Assembly: GCF_000718555.1 (NCBI RefSeq)
Contig: NZ_JOAN01000035.1
Span: forward strand, 1 to 52,703
From: Micromonospora chokoriensis
GTDB lineage: Bacteria > Actinomycetota > Actinomycetes > Mycobacteriales > Micromonosporaceae
DNA length: 52,703 nucleotides
Direction of reading: 5' to 3'
Shown: positions 39,933-48,988 of the stretch, one piece after another
How positions within the stretch are numbered: the stretch's first letter is position 1
How the letters are laid out: every line of letters starts with the position of its first letter
The notes under the pieces: model-generated
What the model was told of the DNA's origin: nothing
Seen by the model: only the letters and a program-made list of their open reading frames with translations
Database searches by the model: none
Position numbers and translations under genes: made by a program

Positions 39933-41555
39933 GTGATCGAGGACTTCGCCGATCGGCTCCTGCGCGACATGGCCGGCCTCGACCCCTGCACAGCGGTCGT
40001 CGAGGCTGGTGAGCAGAATCTCGACGGGCTTACCGACTACAGCCCGGAGGGCCATCAGGCCCGCGCCGATCTCGCAGCCCGGGCCCTGCGCGAGCTCGAG
40101 ATCTCGGCTGCCGTACTGCCGGCCGCGACCCCGCTGCATGCCCACCTCGCCGAACGACTGCAGGCGCGTATCGCCTTCCACGACGCCGGCGAGGACCTGC
40201 GCGAACTGCACGCGGCGGCCACCGGTCCGCTCCAGCTCATCCGCCAAGCCGTCGAGGCCACGGTTCCCGGCGGCGACGCCGAGGGCGCGGCCTTCGAGGA
40301 GGGCTGGGCTCGCGTCGGCGCACGCCTGGCCGCGATCCCCGCGGCCCTGGACGGGTACGCCCGCAGCCTCTCACTCGCCGCGGAGCGCGGCAATCTGCCG
40401 GCGCGGCGTCAAGTGGAGTTCGTCGCGCAGCGCTGCCGTGACTGGATCGACGACGATGTCGCCCTGGTGGATCGCTACGGCGAGGGGCGTCAGCGGGCGT
40501 CGTTGCAGGCCGCAGCGACCGGCGCGCGAGAGGCGTACCAAAAACTCGCCGAGATGCTGACCGCGGACCTGGCACCGCGGGCCGTTGAGGAGGAAGCGTT
40601 CGGCCAGCAGCGGTACGCACTCTGGGTGCGCACCTTCCTCGCGGCCCAGCCTGATTTGCGCGAGCTGTACGACTGGGGCTGGGACGAGTTCAGAGCGACG
40701 GAGGCAGAGCTGATCGCCGAGGCGGAGGCCCTGGGCGGGAACGTGCCAGAGGTGCTTGCCCGGCTCGCCAGCCCCGACGCACCCGGCACGCTGCACAGCA
40801 GGGAGGCGTTCGCCGCGTGGCTGCAGGAGCTGTTGGAGGCCGCCACCGAGCGGCTGGACGGCGTGTACTTCGACGTGCCCGCCCCGCTGCGGCGCATCGA
40901 GTCGCGGTTGACCACGTCGTCCGGTATTGCCTACATCGGGCCGTCGCGGGACCTGACGCGGCCGGGTCGGGTCTGGTGGTCCCTGCCTGAGGATGCCGCG
41001 AGTTTCCCCACCTGGTATGCCTACAGCACCGCCTATCACGAGGGCGTTCCCGGCCACCACCTTCACCTTGGCTCGGAGGCCTGCCGGGGAGGCCTCGGGC
41101 AGCGGCTGAACCTGCTCGGCGGCCTCTCCGGCAGTCAGGAGGGCTGGGCCCTGTACGCCGAGCGGTTCATGGACGAGCTCGGGCTCTATGAACAACCGGG
41201 TGCTCGACTGGGGTATCTGTATATGCAGCTCCTGCGGGCAGCGCGGGTCGTGCTCGATATCGGCCTGCACCTGCGACTGCCGATGTCGTCTGGCGATGGA
41301 GCCGTGTGGACGCCGGAGGCAGCGCTGAAGCTGCTGCGGGACCGCTGTCACCAGGGGCCGTACGCGTCCGCCGAACTCGCGCGTTACCTGGGCCGGCCAG
41401 GGCAGGCGCTGGCCTACAAGGTGGGTGAGCGCGTGTGGCTGGCAGGCCGCTCGTTCTTCCCCGGCGACCGGCGCGCATTCCATCGGCAGGCGTTGGAGCT
41501 GGGTTCGATGGGCTTGGATCAGTTGACGGCTGCCCTCCAGGGACAGCGCTTGTAG
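39933..41555 (+). CDS. DUF885-family protein (predicted zinc-dependent peptidase)
   Basis: 540 aa from GTG 39933. The zinc motif is YHEGVPGHHLHL (HExxxHH type), followed by SGSQEGWALYAERFMDELG (second Glu) and GQALAYKVGE near the C-terminus, all standard for DUF885. No signal peptide, so cytoplasmic. The family relates to carboxypeptidase Taq-like metallopeptidases; substrates are unknown. The dif-like site is about 100 bp upstream of its start, and a small GC hairpin (CGCGC-GTTA-GCGCG, 39890-39903) also precedes it. Confidence 0.88.
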   Translation: MIEDFADRLLRDMAGLDPCTAVVEAGEQNLDGLTDYSPEGHQARADLAARALRELEISAAVLPAATPLHAHLAERLQARIAFHDAGEDLRELHAAATGPLQLIRQAVEATVPGGDAEGAAFEEGWARVGARLAAIPAALDGYARSLSLAAERGNLPARRQVEFVAQRCRDWIDDDVALVDRYGEGRQRASLQAAATGAREAYQKLAEMLTADLAPRAVEEEAFGQQRYALWVRTFLAAQPDLRELYDWGWDEFRATEAELIAEAEALGGNVPEVLARLASPDAPGTLHSREAFAAWLQELLEAATERLDGVYFDVPAPLRRIESRLTTSSGIAYIGPSRDLTRPGRVWWSLPEDAASFPTWYAYSTAYHEGVPGHHLHLGSEACRGGLGQRLNLLGGLSGSQEGWALYAERFMDELGLYEQPGARLGYLYMQLLRAARVVLDIGLHLRLPMSSGDGAVWTPEAALKLLRDRCHQGPYASAELARYLGRPGQALAYKVGERVWLAGRSFFPGDRRAFHRQALELGSMGLDQLTAALQGQRL

Positions 41556-41850
41556 CTGCGCGCCTTGGCGTCTGACCAGTCTGAACCAGGGCCAGGCCAG
41601 GACCAGTCGTCGAACAAGGACGCATGGTGGCAGTGGTAGATGCGGATGCGTGTGGGTGGGGCCTGCTCCCCCAGCGCGGGCTGTCAGATGTGCGTACGGC
41701 GTGGCCAGTCCTGTCGGCCTGGTAGGCGCCGGGCCGGCCACGGGGCAAAAGTGGTCTGCGTCATCGGCGTGCGGTGTCTACAGTGGTGCGCTTCGGTCGC
41801 TGCCCGTTCACCGCGATGGGCGGGGCCGCACATCACCACGGGGGAACGCC

Positions 41851-42315
41851 TTGACGAGTAAGCCTGTCCGTATTGTCTTGGGCCTGGTCGCGACCGCTGG
41901 CCTCGTTGTCGGCTGCCAGCCCGCCGAGAAGGAGAGCGCGGGGGCCGCCGCGCCGACGGCGACCGCGGTGCCCAGCCCGACCGTCGACGTCGCGGCGAAC
42001 AGCAAGCAGGTCTGCGACGCCAGTCTCGATATGGTCAAGAAGCACTACGTCGCGATGGCGGATGATGCGATCGCCGCGATCGACAAGCCGGTCAGCGCCA
42101 AGGAGCAGGGCGCGAAGGTGCGTGGCCACTACACCGCGCTGTTGCAGGACCTCAAGACGGCGGCGCCGACCGCTGTCGATCCGCAGGTGCGTACCGCGTT
42201 GGAGACCCTGGCCGTGGGGGTGGAGAAGCACCTCGCCGGTCCGAAGGCCACCGAGGTCGAGGCGCCGGATCTCGACCCGTCGCTGAAGGCGTTGGACACC
42301 GTCTGCGGTCGCTGA
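41851..42315 (+). CDS. Small lipoprotein, unknown function
   Basis: 154 aa from TTG 41851 (GGGGGAACG just upstream). Signal peptide with lipobox GLVVGC, then an Ala/Thr/Pro linker and a helical domain with two cysteines (VCDASLD... and DTVCGR) that may form a disulfide. Helices carry many Lys, Ala and Asp. A TACAGT -10-like element at 41779-41784 is 67 bp upstream. The 295-bp gap before it holds no gene I can support. No family recognised. Confidence 0.75.
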   Translation: MTSKPVRIVLGLVATAGLVVGCQPAEKESAGAAAPTATAVPSPTVDVAANSKQVCDASLDMVKKHYVAMADDAIAAIDKPVSAKEQGAKVRGHYTALLQDLKTAAPTAVDPQVRTALETLAVGVEKHLAGPKATEVEAPDLDPSLKALDTVCGR

Positions 42316-42321
42316 GCGTCG

Positions 42322-42350
42322 TGGGCACCGGCCGTGTCGGCCGGTGCCCA
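42322..42350. terminator. Bidirectional hairpin terminator
   Basis: TGGGCACCGGCCG (42322-42334) pairs with CGGCCGGTGCCCA (42338-42350), 13 bp perfect, three-base loop TGT. It lies in the gap between the converging lipoprotein and hexosaminidase genes. Confidence 0.85.
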
Positions 42351-42376
42351 CTATTAGCGTGTGACGGGGGTACGGC

Positions 42377-43993
42377 TCAGAGCCAGGGCACCTGTGGGGA
42401 CGGGTAGAAGTTGACCTGTTGCAGTCGCCAGCGGGGTGCCTGCTCCCCCAGTCGGGCCCGGAACGATTCCCAGTCGTGGCTGGCGGAGGTGGACCAGCCG
42501 AGTTCGGCGATCGCGGGTAGGCGGGGGAATGCCATGTATTCGATGTCGTCGAGGGTGCGCAGGGTCTCGGACCACAGCGGGGCCTCGACGCCGAGGATGG
42601 CGTTCTCGCCGACGCCGGTGACGCGGGTGGCGGGGTCCCAGCCGTACGCGTCGGACACCTCGATCAGGGCGGCCCAGCGCAGGCCGAGGCGGGTGTTGGC
42701 GTCGTACTTCATGTCCAGGTAGGCCTTGTTCGCTGGCGACATGATGACCTTGTTGCCGCGGGCGGCGGCTGCGGCGAGACTGGCGTTGGTGGTGCCGGTG
42801 CCCCAGAACTGGGCGACGGCGTCGGTGGGCGGGTTGACCTGGGTGATCTCGTTCCAGCCGGAGGCGCGTTTGCCGTACTTCGTGACCAGGGGCAGGACCC
42901 GGTTCATGAAGGTGCGGTACTCCTCGTCGGTGGTGGCGTGGGCTTCGTCGCCGCCGATGTGCAGGAACGGTCCGGGTGTGATGGCGGCGAGTTCGCGGAT
43001 GACGTCTTCGACGAATCGGTAGGTGAGTTCGTCGTTGATGCAGAGGGAGCTGTAGCCGACGGCCATGTCGGTGCGTGGGGGCGGTGCGACGCCGTCGCAG
43101 TTGAGTTCGGGGTACGTCGACTGGGCGGCGTTGGTGTGCCCGGGCATGTCGATCTCGGGGATGATCGTGATGTGTCGCGCGGCGGCGTAGGCGACGACGG
43201 CCTTGTAGTCGGCTTTGGTGAGGTAGCCGGGGCCGGCGCCGTCGACTCCGGTGCCGGGTCCGCCGCCGACGGTGGTGAGGCGGGGCCAGGAGTCGATCTG
43301 GATGCGCCAGCCCTGGTCGTCGGTGAGGTGTAGGTGCAGGTAGTTGATCTTGTACTGGCTGAGCAGGTCGACGTAGGCGGTGATCTCGTCGACGGTGTGG
43401 AAGTGGCGGGCGAGGTCGAGCATCGCGCCTCGGTAGGCGAAGCGTGGGTAGTCGATGATCTGTCCGCCGGGGACTGTCCAGGTGGTTCGTTGCCGGTCGG
43501 GTGCCTCGATCTCGGCGGGGAGCAGTTGGCGCAGTGTCTGGGTGCCGGCGAACAGCCCGGCGGGGGTGTTGGCTCGGATCGTGACGCCGCGGCGGGTGAC
43601 GTCGAGTTGGTAGCCCTGCTGGCCGATGCGGTTGTCTGCTCCCCCGATGAGTAGGGCGATCTCGGGTAGCGGGGTGGAGCGTACGGGGAGGACTGGTAGG
43701 AGGTGGCCGGTGGCGGGGCGCAGTGTGGTGGCGAGTTGGTGGCCGACGTGCCAGGCGGCGGCTGAGCCGGGGGTGGTGCGGATGACGGTCAGGGGGGTGA
43801 TCCGGAACGTGTTGTGCGCGTCGGGTCGGGTTTCGACGGGTGCCGGGATGACGTCGCTGAGCTGTCGGGTTGGTGCGGTGGGTGCGGCGGTAGCTGGGGT
43901 GGCGGGCAGGATGAGTGGTAGTGCGAGTGCGGCTAGGGCCAGCAGCCGTGTGGTGGTGTGTCGGCGGCGCACGGTACCTCCAGGCCTCGTCAT
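42377..43993 (-). CDS. Secreted beta-N-acetylhexosaminidase (GH20)
   Basis: 538 aa from ATG 43993 with GAAGG seven bases ahead. Signal peptide with a twin-arginine-free RRR n-region, hydrophobic LLALAALALPLILPATPATA. A GH20b-like N-domain to about residue 170, then the TIM barrel with YRGAMLDLARHFH, HLHLTDDQGWRIQID, the catalytic pair in HIGGDEAHATTD (Asp-Glu) and FWGTGTTN. Cleaves terminal GlcNAc/GalNAc from chitin or glycans outside the cell. It is divergent from zwf across a 192-bp gap. Confidence 0.92.
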   Translation of the reverse strand: MTRPGGTVRRRHTTTRLLALAALALPLILPATPATAAPTAPTRQLSDVIPAPVETRPDAHNTFRITPLTVIRTTPGSAAAWHVGHQLATTLRPATGHLLPVLPVRSTPLPEIALLIGGADNRIGQQGYQLDVTRRGVTIRANTPAGLFAGTQTLRQLLPAEIEAPDRQRTTWTVPGGQIIDYPRFAYRGAMLDLARHFHTVDEITAYVDLLSQYKINYLHLHLTDDQGWRIQIDSWPRLTTVGGGPGTGVDGAGPGYLTKADYKAVVAYAAARHITIIPEIDMPGHTNAAQSTYPELNCDGVAPPPRTDMAVGYSSLCINDELTYRFVEDVIRELAAITPGPFLHIGGDEAHATTDEEYRTFMNRVLPLVTKYGKRASGWNEITQVNPPTDAVAQFWGTGTTNASLAAAAARGNKVIMSPANKAYLDMKYDANTRLGLRWAALIEVSDAYGWDPATRVTGVGENAILGVEAPLWSETLRTLDDIEYMAFPRLPAIAELGWSTSASHDWESFRARLGEQAPRWRLQQVNFYPSPQVPWL

Positions 43994-44043
43994 GATCGAC
44001 CTTCGTCGATTAGATTCGCAGGCTACCGGCGTTCCGCCCGCAC

Positions 44044-44064
44044 TGTAAACCTTCCTTAACATAA
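44044..44064 (-). promoter_or_regulatory. AT-rich element in the hexosaminidase-zwf gap
   Basis: On the minus strand the segment reads TTATGTTAAGGAAGGTTTAC, a GTTAAGGAA... block that looks like the GTTAGGAAA-type elements upstream of secreted sugar hydrolases in actinomycetes. It is 50 bp upstream of the hexosaminidase start. It is the most AT-rich point of the gap. The comparison is from memory and approximate. Confidence 0.3.
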
Positions 44065-44185
44065 GGGCTCGGCGAGACGGCGTTGTCGCCGACCTCACGT
44101 ACGCCGCACGCTGGGGAATTCCTGAAGTGGGTCGTGCCGTTGTCCGTTCGGAAGATCAGGTTCGGATGATCGATTGGGAAGTGCC

Positions 44186-45565
44186 ATGCACGTGCGCTCA
44201 GACGCGGTAGTGCTGTTCGGCGTCACCGGAGACCTCGTCTCGAAGAAGCTGTTTCCGGCGCTGTACGAGTTGACCCGGCGCGACCGCCTCGACGTTCCGG
44301 TGATCGGCGTGGCCCGCTCCCCCTGGGACGATCAGCAGCTGATCACCACGGCCCGTAAGTCGGTCACCGAGGCCAATGACGAGGTCGACGACGAGACCTT
44401 CGACCGGCTGGCGGGCAACCTTTCGATGATCTCCGGCAACTACGCGGACCCGATGACGTACCAGCGGCTGGCGGAGCGGCTGCGCGACTCCGCGCGGCCG
44501 GTCTTCTACCTGGCGATCCCTCCGGGGGTGTTCGGCTCCGTCGTCGAGGGCCTGGCGGCCGTCGGTCTGGCCGATCGGGGTCGGGTGATCGTGGAGAAGC
44601 CGTTCGGGCGTGACCTGGAGTCCTCCCGCGAGCTGGATCGCACGCTGGGCGCGGCATTTGCGCCGGAGCGGGTGTTCCGTATCGACCACTACCTCGGCAA
44701 GGAAGCCGTCGAGGGTCTGTACGCCTTCCGGTTCGCCAACCGGCTGTTCGAGCCGCTGTGGAACAACGAGCACATCGACAACGTCCAGGTGACCCTCGCC
44801 GAGGGTTTCGGCACCCAGGGCCGGGCCGGCTTCTACGACACGGTGGGCGCGACCCGGGACGTGCTGCAGAACCACATCCTTCAGGTCGTCGCGCTCATCG
44901 CGATGGAGGCGCCCGCCAGCGAGGACACCGAGGCGTTCCGGGCGGCGGAGGCCGCCGTGCTGCGGCAGATCGTCCCGCTGTCGCCGGAGTCGACCGTCCG
45001 GGGGCAGTACGCCGGCTACCGCGACGAGCCGGGAGTGGCGGCGGGCTCGAACACGGAGACGTTCGTGGCGACCCGGTTGACTGTCGACTCCCCCCGCTGG
45101 GCGGGTGTGCCGTTCTACCTGCGCACCGGCAAGTCGCTGCCCGGGACGGCGACGGAGGTCGTGGTCGAGTTCAAGCAGCCGCAGCGCTCGCTGATCCCGG
45201 CCGAGCGGGGCACGGTGACCGTCGCGAACCTGCTGCGGTTCCGCCTGGGGCGTGGTGACGGCATCACGATGTCGATCCAGGCGAAGAGCCCGGGTGCTGA
45301 GGTGGCGAGCCGTCCGGTGGATCTGTCCGTCGACTTCGGTGCGGCGCTCGGTCGCCGTCAGGAGGCGTACGAGCGGTTGCTCGACGACGCGATGGACGGG
45401 CAGCACCTGCGCTTCGCGCGCGCGGAGACGATCGAGCAGGAGTGGCGCATCGTCGAGCCGATCCTGGATCTGCCGGCGGCGGTGCGGTCGTACGAGAAGG
45501 GCAGTTGGGGTCCGGCGGACGCCGACGCCCTCGCGGGCGGCTGGCACACCCCAGACCTGCGGTAG
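44186..45565 (+). CDS. zwf: Glucose-6-phosphate 1-dehydrogenase
   Basis: 459 aa from ATG 44186. NADP-binding VLFGVTGDLVSKKLFPALYEL (GxxGDLxxxK), substrate motif RIDHYLGKE with His168, EKPFGRDL, and the catalytic His in VLQNHILQVVALIAME. Full length. It catalyses the first step of the oxidative pentose phosphate pathway, giving NADPH. Unlike the usual actinobacterial tkt-tal-zwf-opcA order, no other pathway gene is adjacent, so this may be a second isozyme. The gene stands alone, flanked by a divergent hexosaminidase and a downstream MFS transporter. Confidence 0.94.
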   Translation: MHVRSDAVVLFGVTGDLVSKKLFPALYELTRRDRLDVPVIGVARSPWDDQQLITTARKSVTEANDEVDDETFDRLAGNLSMISGNYADPMTYQRLAERLRDSARPVFYLAIPPGVFGSVVEGLAAVGLADRGRVIVEKPFGRDLESSRELDRTLGAAFAPERVFRIDHYLGKEAVEGLYAFRFANRLFEPLWNNEHIDNVQVTLAEGFGTQGRAGFYDTVGATRDVLQNHILQVVALIAMEAPASEDTEAFRAAEAAVLRQIVPLSPESTVRGQYAGYRDEPGVAAGSNTETFVATRLTVDSPRWAGVPFYLRTGKSLPGTATEVVVEFKQPQRSLIPAERGTVTVANLLRFRLGRGDGITMSIQAKSPGAEVASRPVDLSVDFGAALGRRQEAYERLLDDAMDGQHLRFARAETIEQEWRIVEPILDLPAAVRSYEKGSWGPADADALAGGWHTPDLR

Positions 45566-45589
45566 CGGTCTGAGGGCTGACTGACCGCT
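45564..45589 (+). terminator. Weak hairpin after zwf
   Basis: AGCGGTC (45564-45570) pairs with GACCGCT (45583-45589), seven bp with a 12-base loop, overlapping the zwf stop codon. Plausible but not strong. Confidence 0.4.
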
Positions 45590-45695
45590 CAGCTCAGCGC
45601 AGCGACCGTCCGGCGACGGTGAGGTTTGCCGCGTACGCGTGGTGTGGGCACGTTGGGTGCGACGTCTCTCGTCCTCGTCGGAGAGGAAGCACCGC

Positions 45696-47132
45696 ATGCT
45701 TTCCGCACTCGATCGTCGGCACACCGTCGCGCCGCCCGGCTACAGCCGGTGGCTCATTCCCCCGGCCGCGTTGGCCATCCACCTCTGCATCGGCCAGGTC
45801 TACGCGACAAGCGTCTACAAGAACTCCCTGATCGCCCACTTCGACACCAGCCAGACGGCGATCGGGGTGATCTTCAGCATCGCGATCGTGATGCTCGGGT
45901 TGTCCGCCGCGGTCGCCGGGACCTGGGTGGAGGCGAACGGGCCGCGTAAGGCCATGTTCGTCTCGGCCTGCTTCTGGGCGGCGGGTTTCCTGGTGGGCTC
46001 GCTGGGCATCGCCACGAAGCAGTTGTGGCTGCTGTATCTGGGCTACGGGCTGCTCGGCGGCATCGGGTTGGGCATCGGCTACATCTCCCCCGTCTCCACC
46101 CTGATCAAGTGGTTTCCGGACCGGCCGGGTCTGGCCACCGGGTTGGCGATCATGGGGTTCGGTGGTGGGGCGATGGTCGCCTCTCCCCTGTCGCGGCAGC
46201 TGTTGTCGTTCTACGACGCCGGTTACGACCCGGCCAACGCGGGCTCGACGGCGTCGGGCAGCGCGCTGGTGTGGTTGTTCGTGACGCTCGGCCTGGGCTA
46301 CTTCGTGATCATGATGTTCGGGGTGGCGAACGTGCGGGTGCCCGCGCAGGGCTGGCGGCCGCCCGGCTTCGACCCGGCCAGCGTGGCGGCGAAACCGCTT
46401 GTCACCACGGCGAACGTGTCGGCGGCGAACGCGGTGAAGACCCGCTCGTTCTGGCTGCTGTGGGTGGTGCTGTTCTGCAACGTGACGGCCGGCATCGGCA
46501 TCCTGGAGCAGGCCAGCCCGATGATCCAGGACTTCTTCCGGGACAACGGCGCCTCGGCGGTGACCGTCGCGGCGGCCGGCGGGTTCGTGGGCTTGCTGTC
46601 GCTGTTCAACATGGCCGGCCGGTTCGTCTGGTCGTCCACCTCCGACGTCATCGGCCGCAAACCGATCTACCTGGTGTACCTGGGTGTCGGCATGGTGCTG
46701 TACGCGCTGCTGGCGCTGGTCGGGCAGAGCGCGACGGCCCTGTTCGTGCTGTTGGCCTGCGTGATCCTGTCGTTCTACGGCGGCGGGTTCGCGACCGTGC
46801 CGGCGTACCTGCGGGACCTGTTCGGCACCTTCCAGGTCGGTGCGATCCACGGTCGGCTGCTGACGGCCTGGTCGGCGGCGGGGATCGCGGGGCCGCTGAT
46901 CGTCAACGGGTTCCTCGACGCACAGGGTGAGCCGGGGTCGTTGACGGCGGCGGCGTACCGTCCGGCGCTGTTCACGATGGTGGGTGTGCTGGCGGTGGGC
47001 TTCGTGGCGAACCTGCTGGTGCGGCCGGTGCCGCAGCGCTACCACGAACCGTCAGCGGAGCCGGACGTGCAACAGGATGCGGGCCGGAACGCGGCCGAGG
47101 ACACGACGACGCAGAGGAGTGGCGCGCGATGA
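45696..47132 (+). CDS. OFA-family MFS transporter
   Basis: 478 aa from ATG 45696 (GAGAGGA ahead). Twelve hydrophobic helices. OFA (oxalate/formate antiporter) features: YSRWLIPPAALAIHLCIGQVYATSVYK at the start, EANGPRKAMF after TM3 and the ATVPAYLRDLFGTFQVGAIHGRLLTAWS motif in the second half. Transported anion could be oxalate, formate, pyruvate or another small carboxylate. The stop overlaps the start of a 41-aa gene, the known partner arrangement of this subgroup. The formate dehydrogenase genes at the left edge are too far away to imply linkage. Confidence 0.9.
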   Translation: MLSALDRRHTVAPPGYSRWLIPPAALAIHLCIGQVYATSVYKNSLIAHFDTSQTAIGVIFSIAIVMLGLSAAVAGTWVEANGPRKAMFVSACFWAAGFLVGSLGIATKQLWLLYLGYGLLGGIGLGIGYISPVSTLIKWFPDRPGLATGLAIMGFGGGAMVASPLSRQLLSFYDAGYDPANAGSTASGSALVWLFVTLGLGYFVIMMFGVANVRVPAQGWRPPGFDPASVAAKPLVTTANVSAANAVKTRSFWLLWVVLFCNVTAGIGILEQASPMIQDFFRDNGASAVTVAAAGGFVGLLSLFNMAGRFVWSSTSDVIGRKPIYLVYLGVGMVLYALLALVGQSATALFVLLACVILSFYGGGFATVPAYLRDLFGTFQVGAIHGRLLTAWSAAGIAGPLIVNGFLDAQGEPGSLTAAAYRPALFTMVGVLAVGFVANLLVRPVPQRYHEPSAEPDVQQDAGRNAAEDTTTQRSGAR

Positions 47133-47254
47133 GCGACGATAGCCGACCCGGGCAGCAGGCCCGGCTGTGGATCTCCTGGTTGGTGGTGGCGGCGCTGCTC
47201 GGCTACGGGGTGACGCAGACCGCCATCACAGCGGCGAAGCTGTTCACCCACTGA
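47129..47254 (+). CDS. MFS transporter small subunit (41 aa)
   Basis: ATG 47129 overlaps the transporter stop by 4 bp (ATGA). 41 aa: a hydrophilic start (MSDDSRPGQQ), then one helix (LWISWLVVAALLGYGVTQTA) and a short tail. Tiny single-helix proteins directly after OFA transporters are annotated as MFS small subunits. Probably sits beside the transporter in the membrane. It is followed by a convergent hairpin terminator. Confidence 0.75.
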   Translation: MSDDSRPGQQARLWISWLVVAALLGYGVTQTAITAAKLFTH

Positions 47255-47262
47255 CGCCGGTT

Positions 47263-47306
47263 CCGGCGGTCTCCGACTGCGTGCACGCGCGCTCAGAGAC
47301 CGCCGG
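47263..47306. terminator. Convergent hairpin terminator
   Basis: CCGGCGGTCTC (47263-47273) pairs with GAGACCGCCGG (47296-47306), 11 bp perfect, with a 22-base loop holding the palindrome GCGTGCACGC. The 3' arm covers the last codons of the SDR gene on the minus strand. It can stop transcription from both sides. Confidence 0.7.
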
Positions 47307-48021
47307 AGACGCGCAGCACGGTCCCGGTGGCGTACGAGGCGTCCGGGCCGAGCAGCCAGGCGATGGCGGCGGCGATCTCGTCGGGTTCACCGGCGCGGCC
47401 CAACGGGATACGACCGACGGCGGAATCGGCGCGGTCGGGCACACCAGAGTCGGCGTGGATGTCGGTGCGCACGATGCCAGGTGCGACGGCGTTGACCCGG
47501 ATGCCCTTCGGGGCGAGCTCCTTGGCCAGGCCGACGGTGAGGGTGTCGGTGGCGGCCTTCACGGCGGCGTAGTGCACGTACTCCCCCGGGCTGCCGAGGG
47601 TCGCGGCCGCCGACGAGACGTTGACGATCGCCCCACCGTCGGTGAGTCGTCGGGCGGCCTGCTGCGCGCAGAGGACGTAGCCGACGAGGTTGACGTCGAC
47701 GACCCGGCGTAGGTCGTCGACGCGCAGCTCGGTGAAGGGCCCGATGGGGCTGGTGACGCCGGCGTTGTTGACCAGGCCGGTGAGCGGGCCGAGCTGCGCG
47801 GCCGCGTCGAACAGGGCGTGCACCTGGTCGGGGTCGGTGGTGTCGGCGCGTACCGCGAGGGCTTGTGCGCCGGCGGCGCGCAGGTCGGTCAGGACGGCGG
47901 TGGCGGCGGCCTCGTCGCGGCGGTAGCACAGGGCGACGTGGTGACCGGCCGCGGCGAGCCGGCGGGCGGTGGCCGCGCCGATGCCCCGGCCGCCGCCGGT
48001 GATGACGGTGACGGGTGCCAC
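47293..48021 (-). CDS. Short-chain dehydrogenase/reductase
   Basis: 242 aa from GTG 48021. Classical SDR: TGGGRGIGAATARRL (TGxxxGxG), NNAGVTSPIG, catalytic Ser in NVSSAAAT, YVHYAAVKAA (YxxxK), and VNAVAPGIVRTDIH. C-terminal SYATGTVLRVSGGL is the usual end of FabG-like enzymes. The substrate is undefined. Divergent from the patatin gene, with 88 bp between. Confidence 0.93.
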   Translation of the reverse strand: MAPVTVITGGGRGIGAATARRLAAAGHHVALCYRRDEAAATAVLTDLRAAGAQALAVRADTTDPDQVHALFDAAAQLGPLTGLVNNAGVTSPIGPFTELRVDDLRRVVDVNLVGYVLCAQQAARRLTDGGAIVNVSSAAATLGSPGEYVHYAAVKAATDTLTVGLAKELAPKGIRVNAVAPGIVRTDIHADSGVPDRADSAVGRIPLGRAGEPDEIAAAIAWLLGPDASYATGTVLRVSGGL

Positions 48022-48109
48022 GGTGCCTCCCGGGGTGTTTGACCGCTGCGCGCTGGTCGTGCCGACGCTACCGTGACCGGCGCGGGTCGGTCGTCGAGAG
48101 GAGGCTCAC

Positions 48110-48943
48110 ATGCAACGGGCGTTGGTGCTCGGCGGTGGCGGGGTGACCGGGGTGGCCTGGGAGTTGGGGCTGTTGGCGGGGCTGACCGAGCGGGGTGTGC
48201 CGGTCACCGAGGCGGATCTGGTGGTGGGGACGTCGGCGGGTTCGGTGGTCGGCGCGCAGGTGTGCTCCGGGTTGCCGCTGCAGGGGTTCTACGCCGAGCA
48301 GTTGGCGCCACCGTCGAGTGAGGTGGCGGCGCGGTTGGGTTTCGCGGCGTTGGCGCGGCTGGTGTGGGCCGGTGGTCGTACCCGTGACGCGGTGCGTTCG
48401 CGGGCCCGGATCGGGGCGATGGCGGTGGCGGCGCGTACTCCGTCGGAGGCGTCGCGACGCGCGGTGATCGAGGCCCGCCTGCCGGCCCGGGAGTGGCCGG
48501 CGCGGCGGCTGCTGGTCACGGCGGTGGACGCGTCCTCGGGTGAGTTTGTGGTGTTCGACCGCGACAGTGGGGTGTCTCTGGTGGACGCGGTGGGCGCGAG
48601 TTGCGCGGTGCCCGGGGTGTGGCCGCCGGTGACGATCGGCGCGCGTCGTTTCGTCGACGGTGGGATGCGTTCGAGCGTGAACGCGGATCTGGCGGCGGAC
48701 GCGCGGCGGGTGTTGGTGCTCGCGCCGACGTCGGCGGCGTTCGGGCCGATGCCACGGCTGTCGGTGCAGGTGGACGGGTTGCGGGCGGGCGGGTCGCGGG
48801 TGGTGGTGGTGACGCCGGACGCGGCGGCGCGTACGGCGATCGGTCGTAACGTGCTGGACCCGGCGCGGCGGGCGGGGGCGGCGCGGGCCGGACGGGCCCA
48901 GGCCGATGTGGTGGCTGACGAGGTGGCGGCGCTCTGGGCGTGA
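48110..48943 (+). CDS. Patatin-like phospholipase/esterase
   Basis: 277 aa from ATG 48110. The nucleotide-like start LVLGGGGVTGVAWELG forms the oxyanion hole, the catalytic Ser is in VVGTSAGSVVG (GxSxG), and the dyad Asp is in FVDGGMRSS (DGG). All parts of the Ser-Asp dyad are intact. No signal or transmembrane segment. Likely hydrolyses lipid esters. It is followed after 45 bp by the peroxiredoxin gene. Confidence 0.92.
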   Translation: MQRALVLGGGGVTGVAWELGLLAGLTERGVPVTEADLVVGTSAGSVVGAQVCSGLPLQGFYAEQLAPPSSEVAARLGFAALARLVWAGGRTRDAVRSRARIGAMAVAARTPSEASRRAVIEARLPAREWPARRLLVTAVDASSGEFVVFDRDSGVSLVDAVGASCAVPGVWPPVTIGARRFVDGGMRSSVNADLAADARRVLVLAPTSAAFGPMPRLSVQVDGLRAGGSRVVVVTPDAAARTAIGRNVLDPARRAGAARAGRAQADVVADEVAALWA

Positions 48944-48988
48944 TCGCTTACGCTCACCGCGCGGTCGATCAGATGATGGAGGTGCGCG

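Noticed and set aside
41556..41850. Possible gene in the gap before the lipoprotein
   Set aside because: Frames here lack ribosome binding sites and merely extend the lipoprotein frame upstream of its TTG start.
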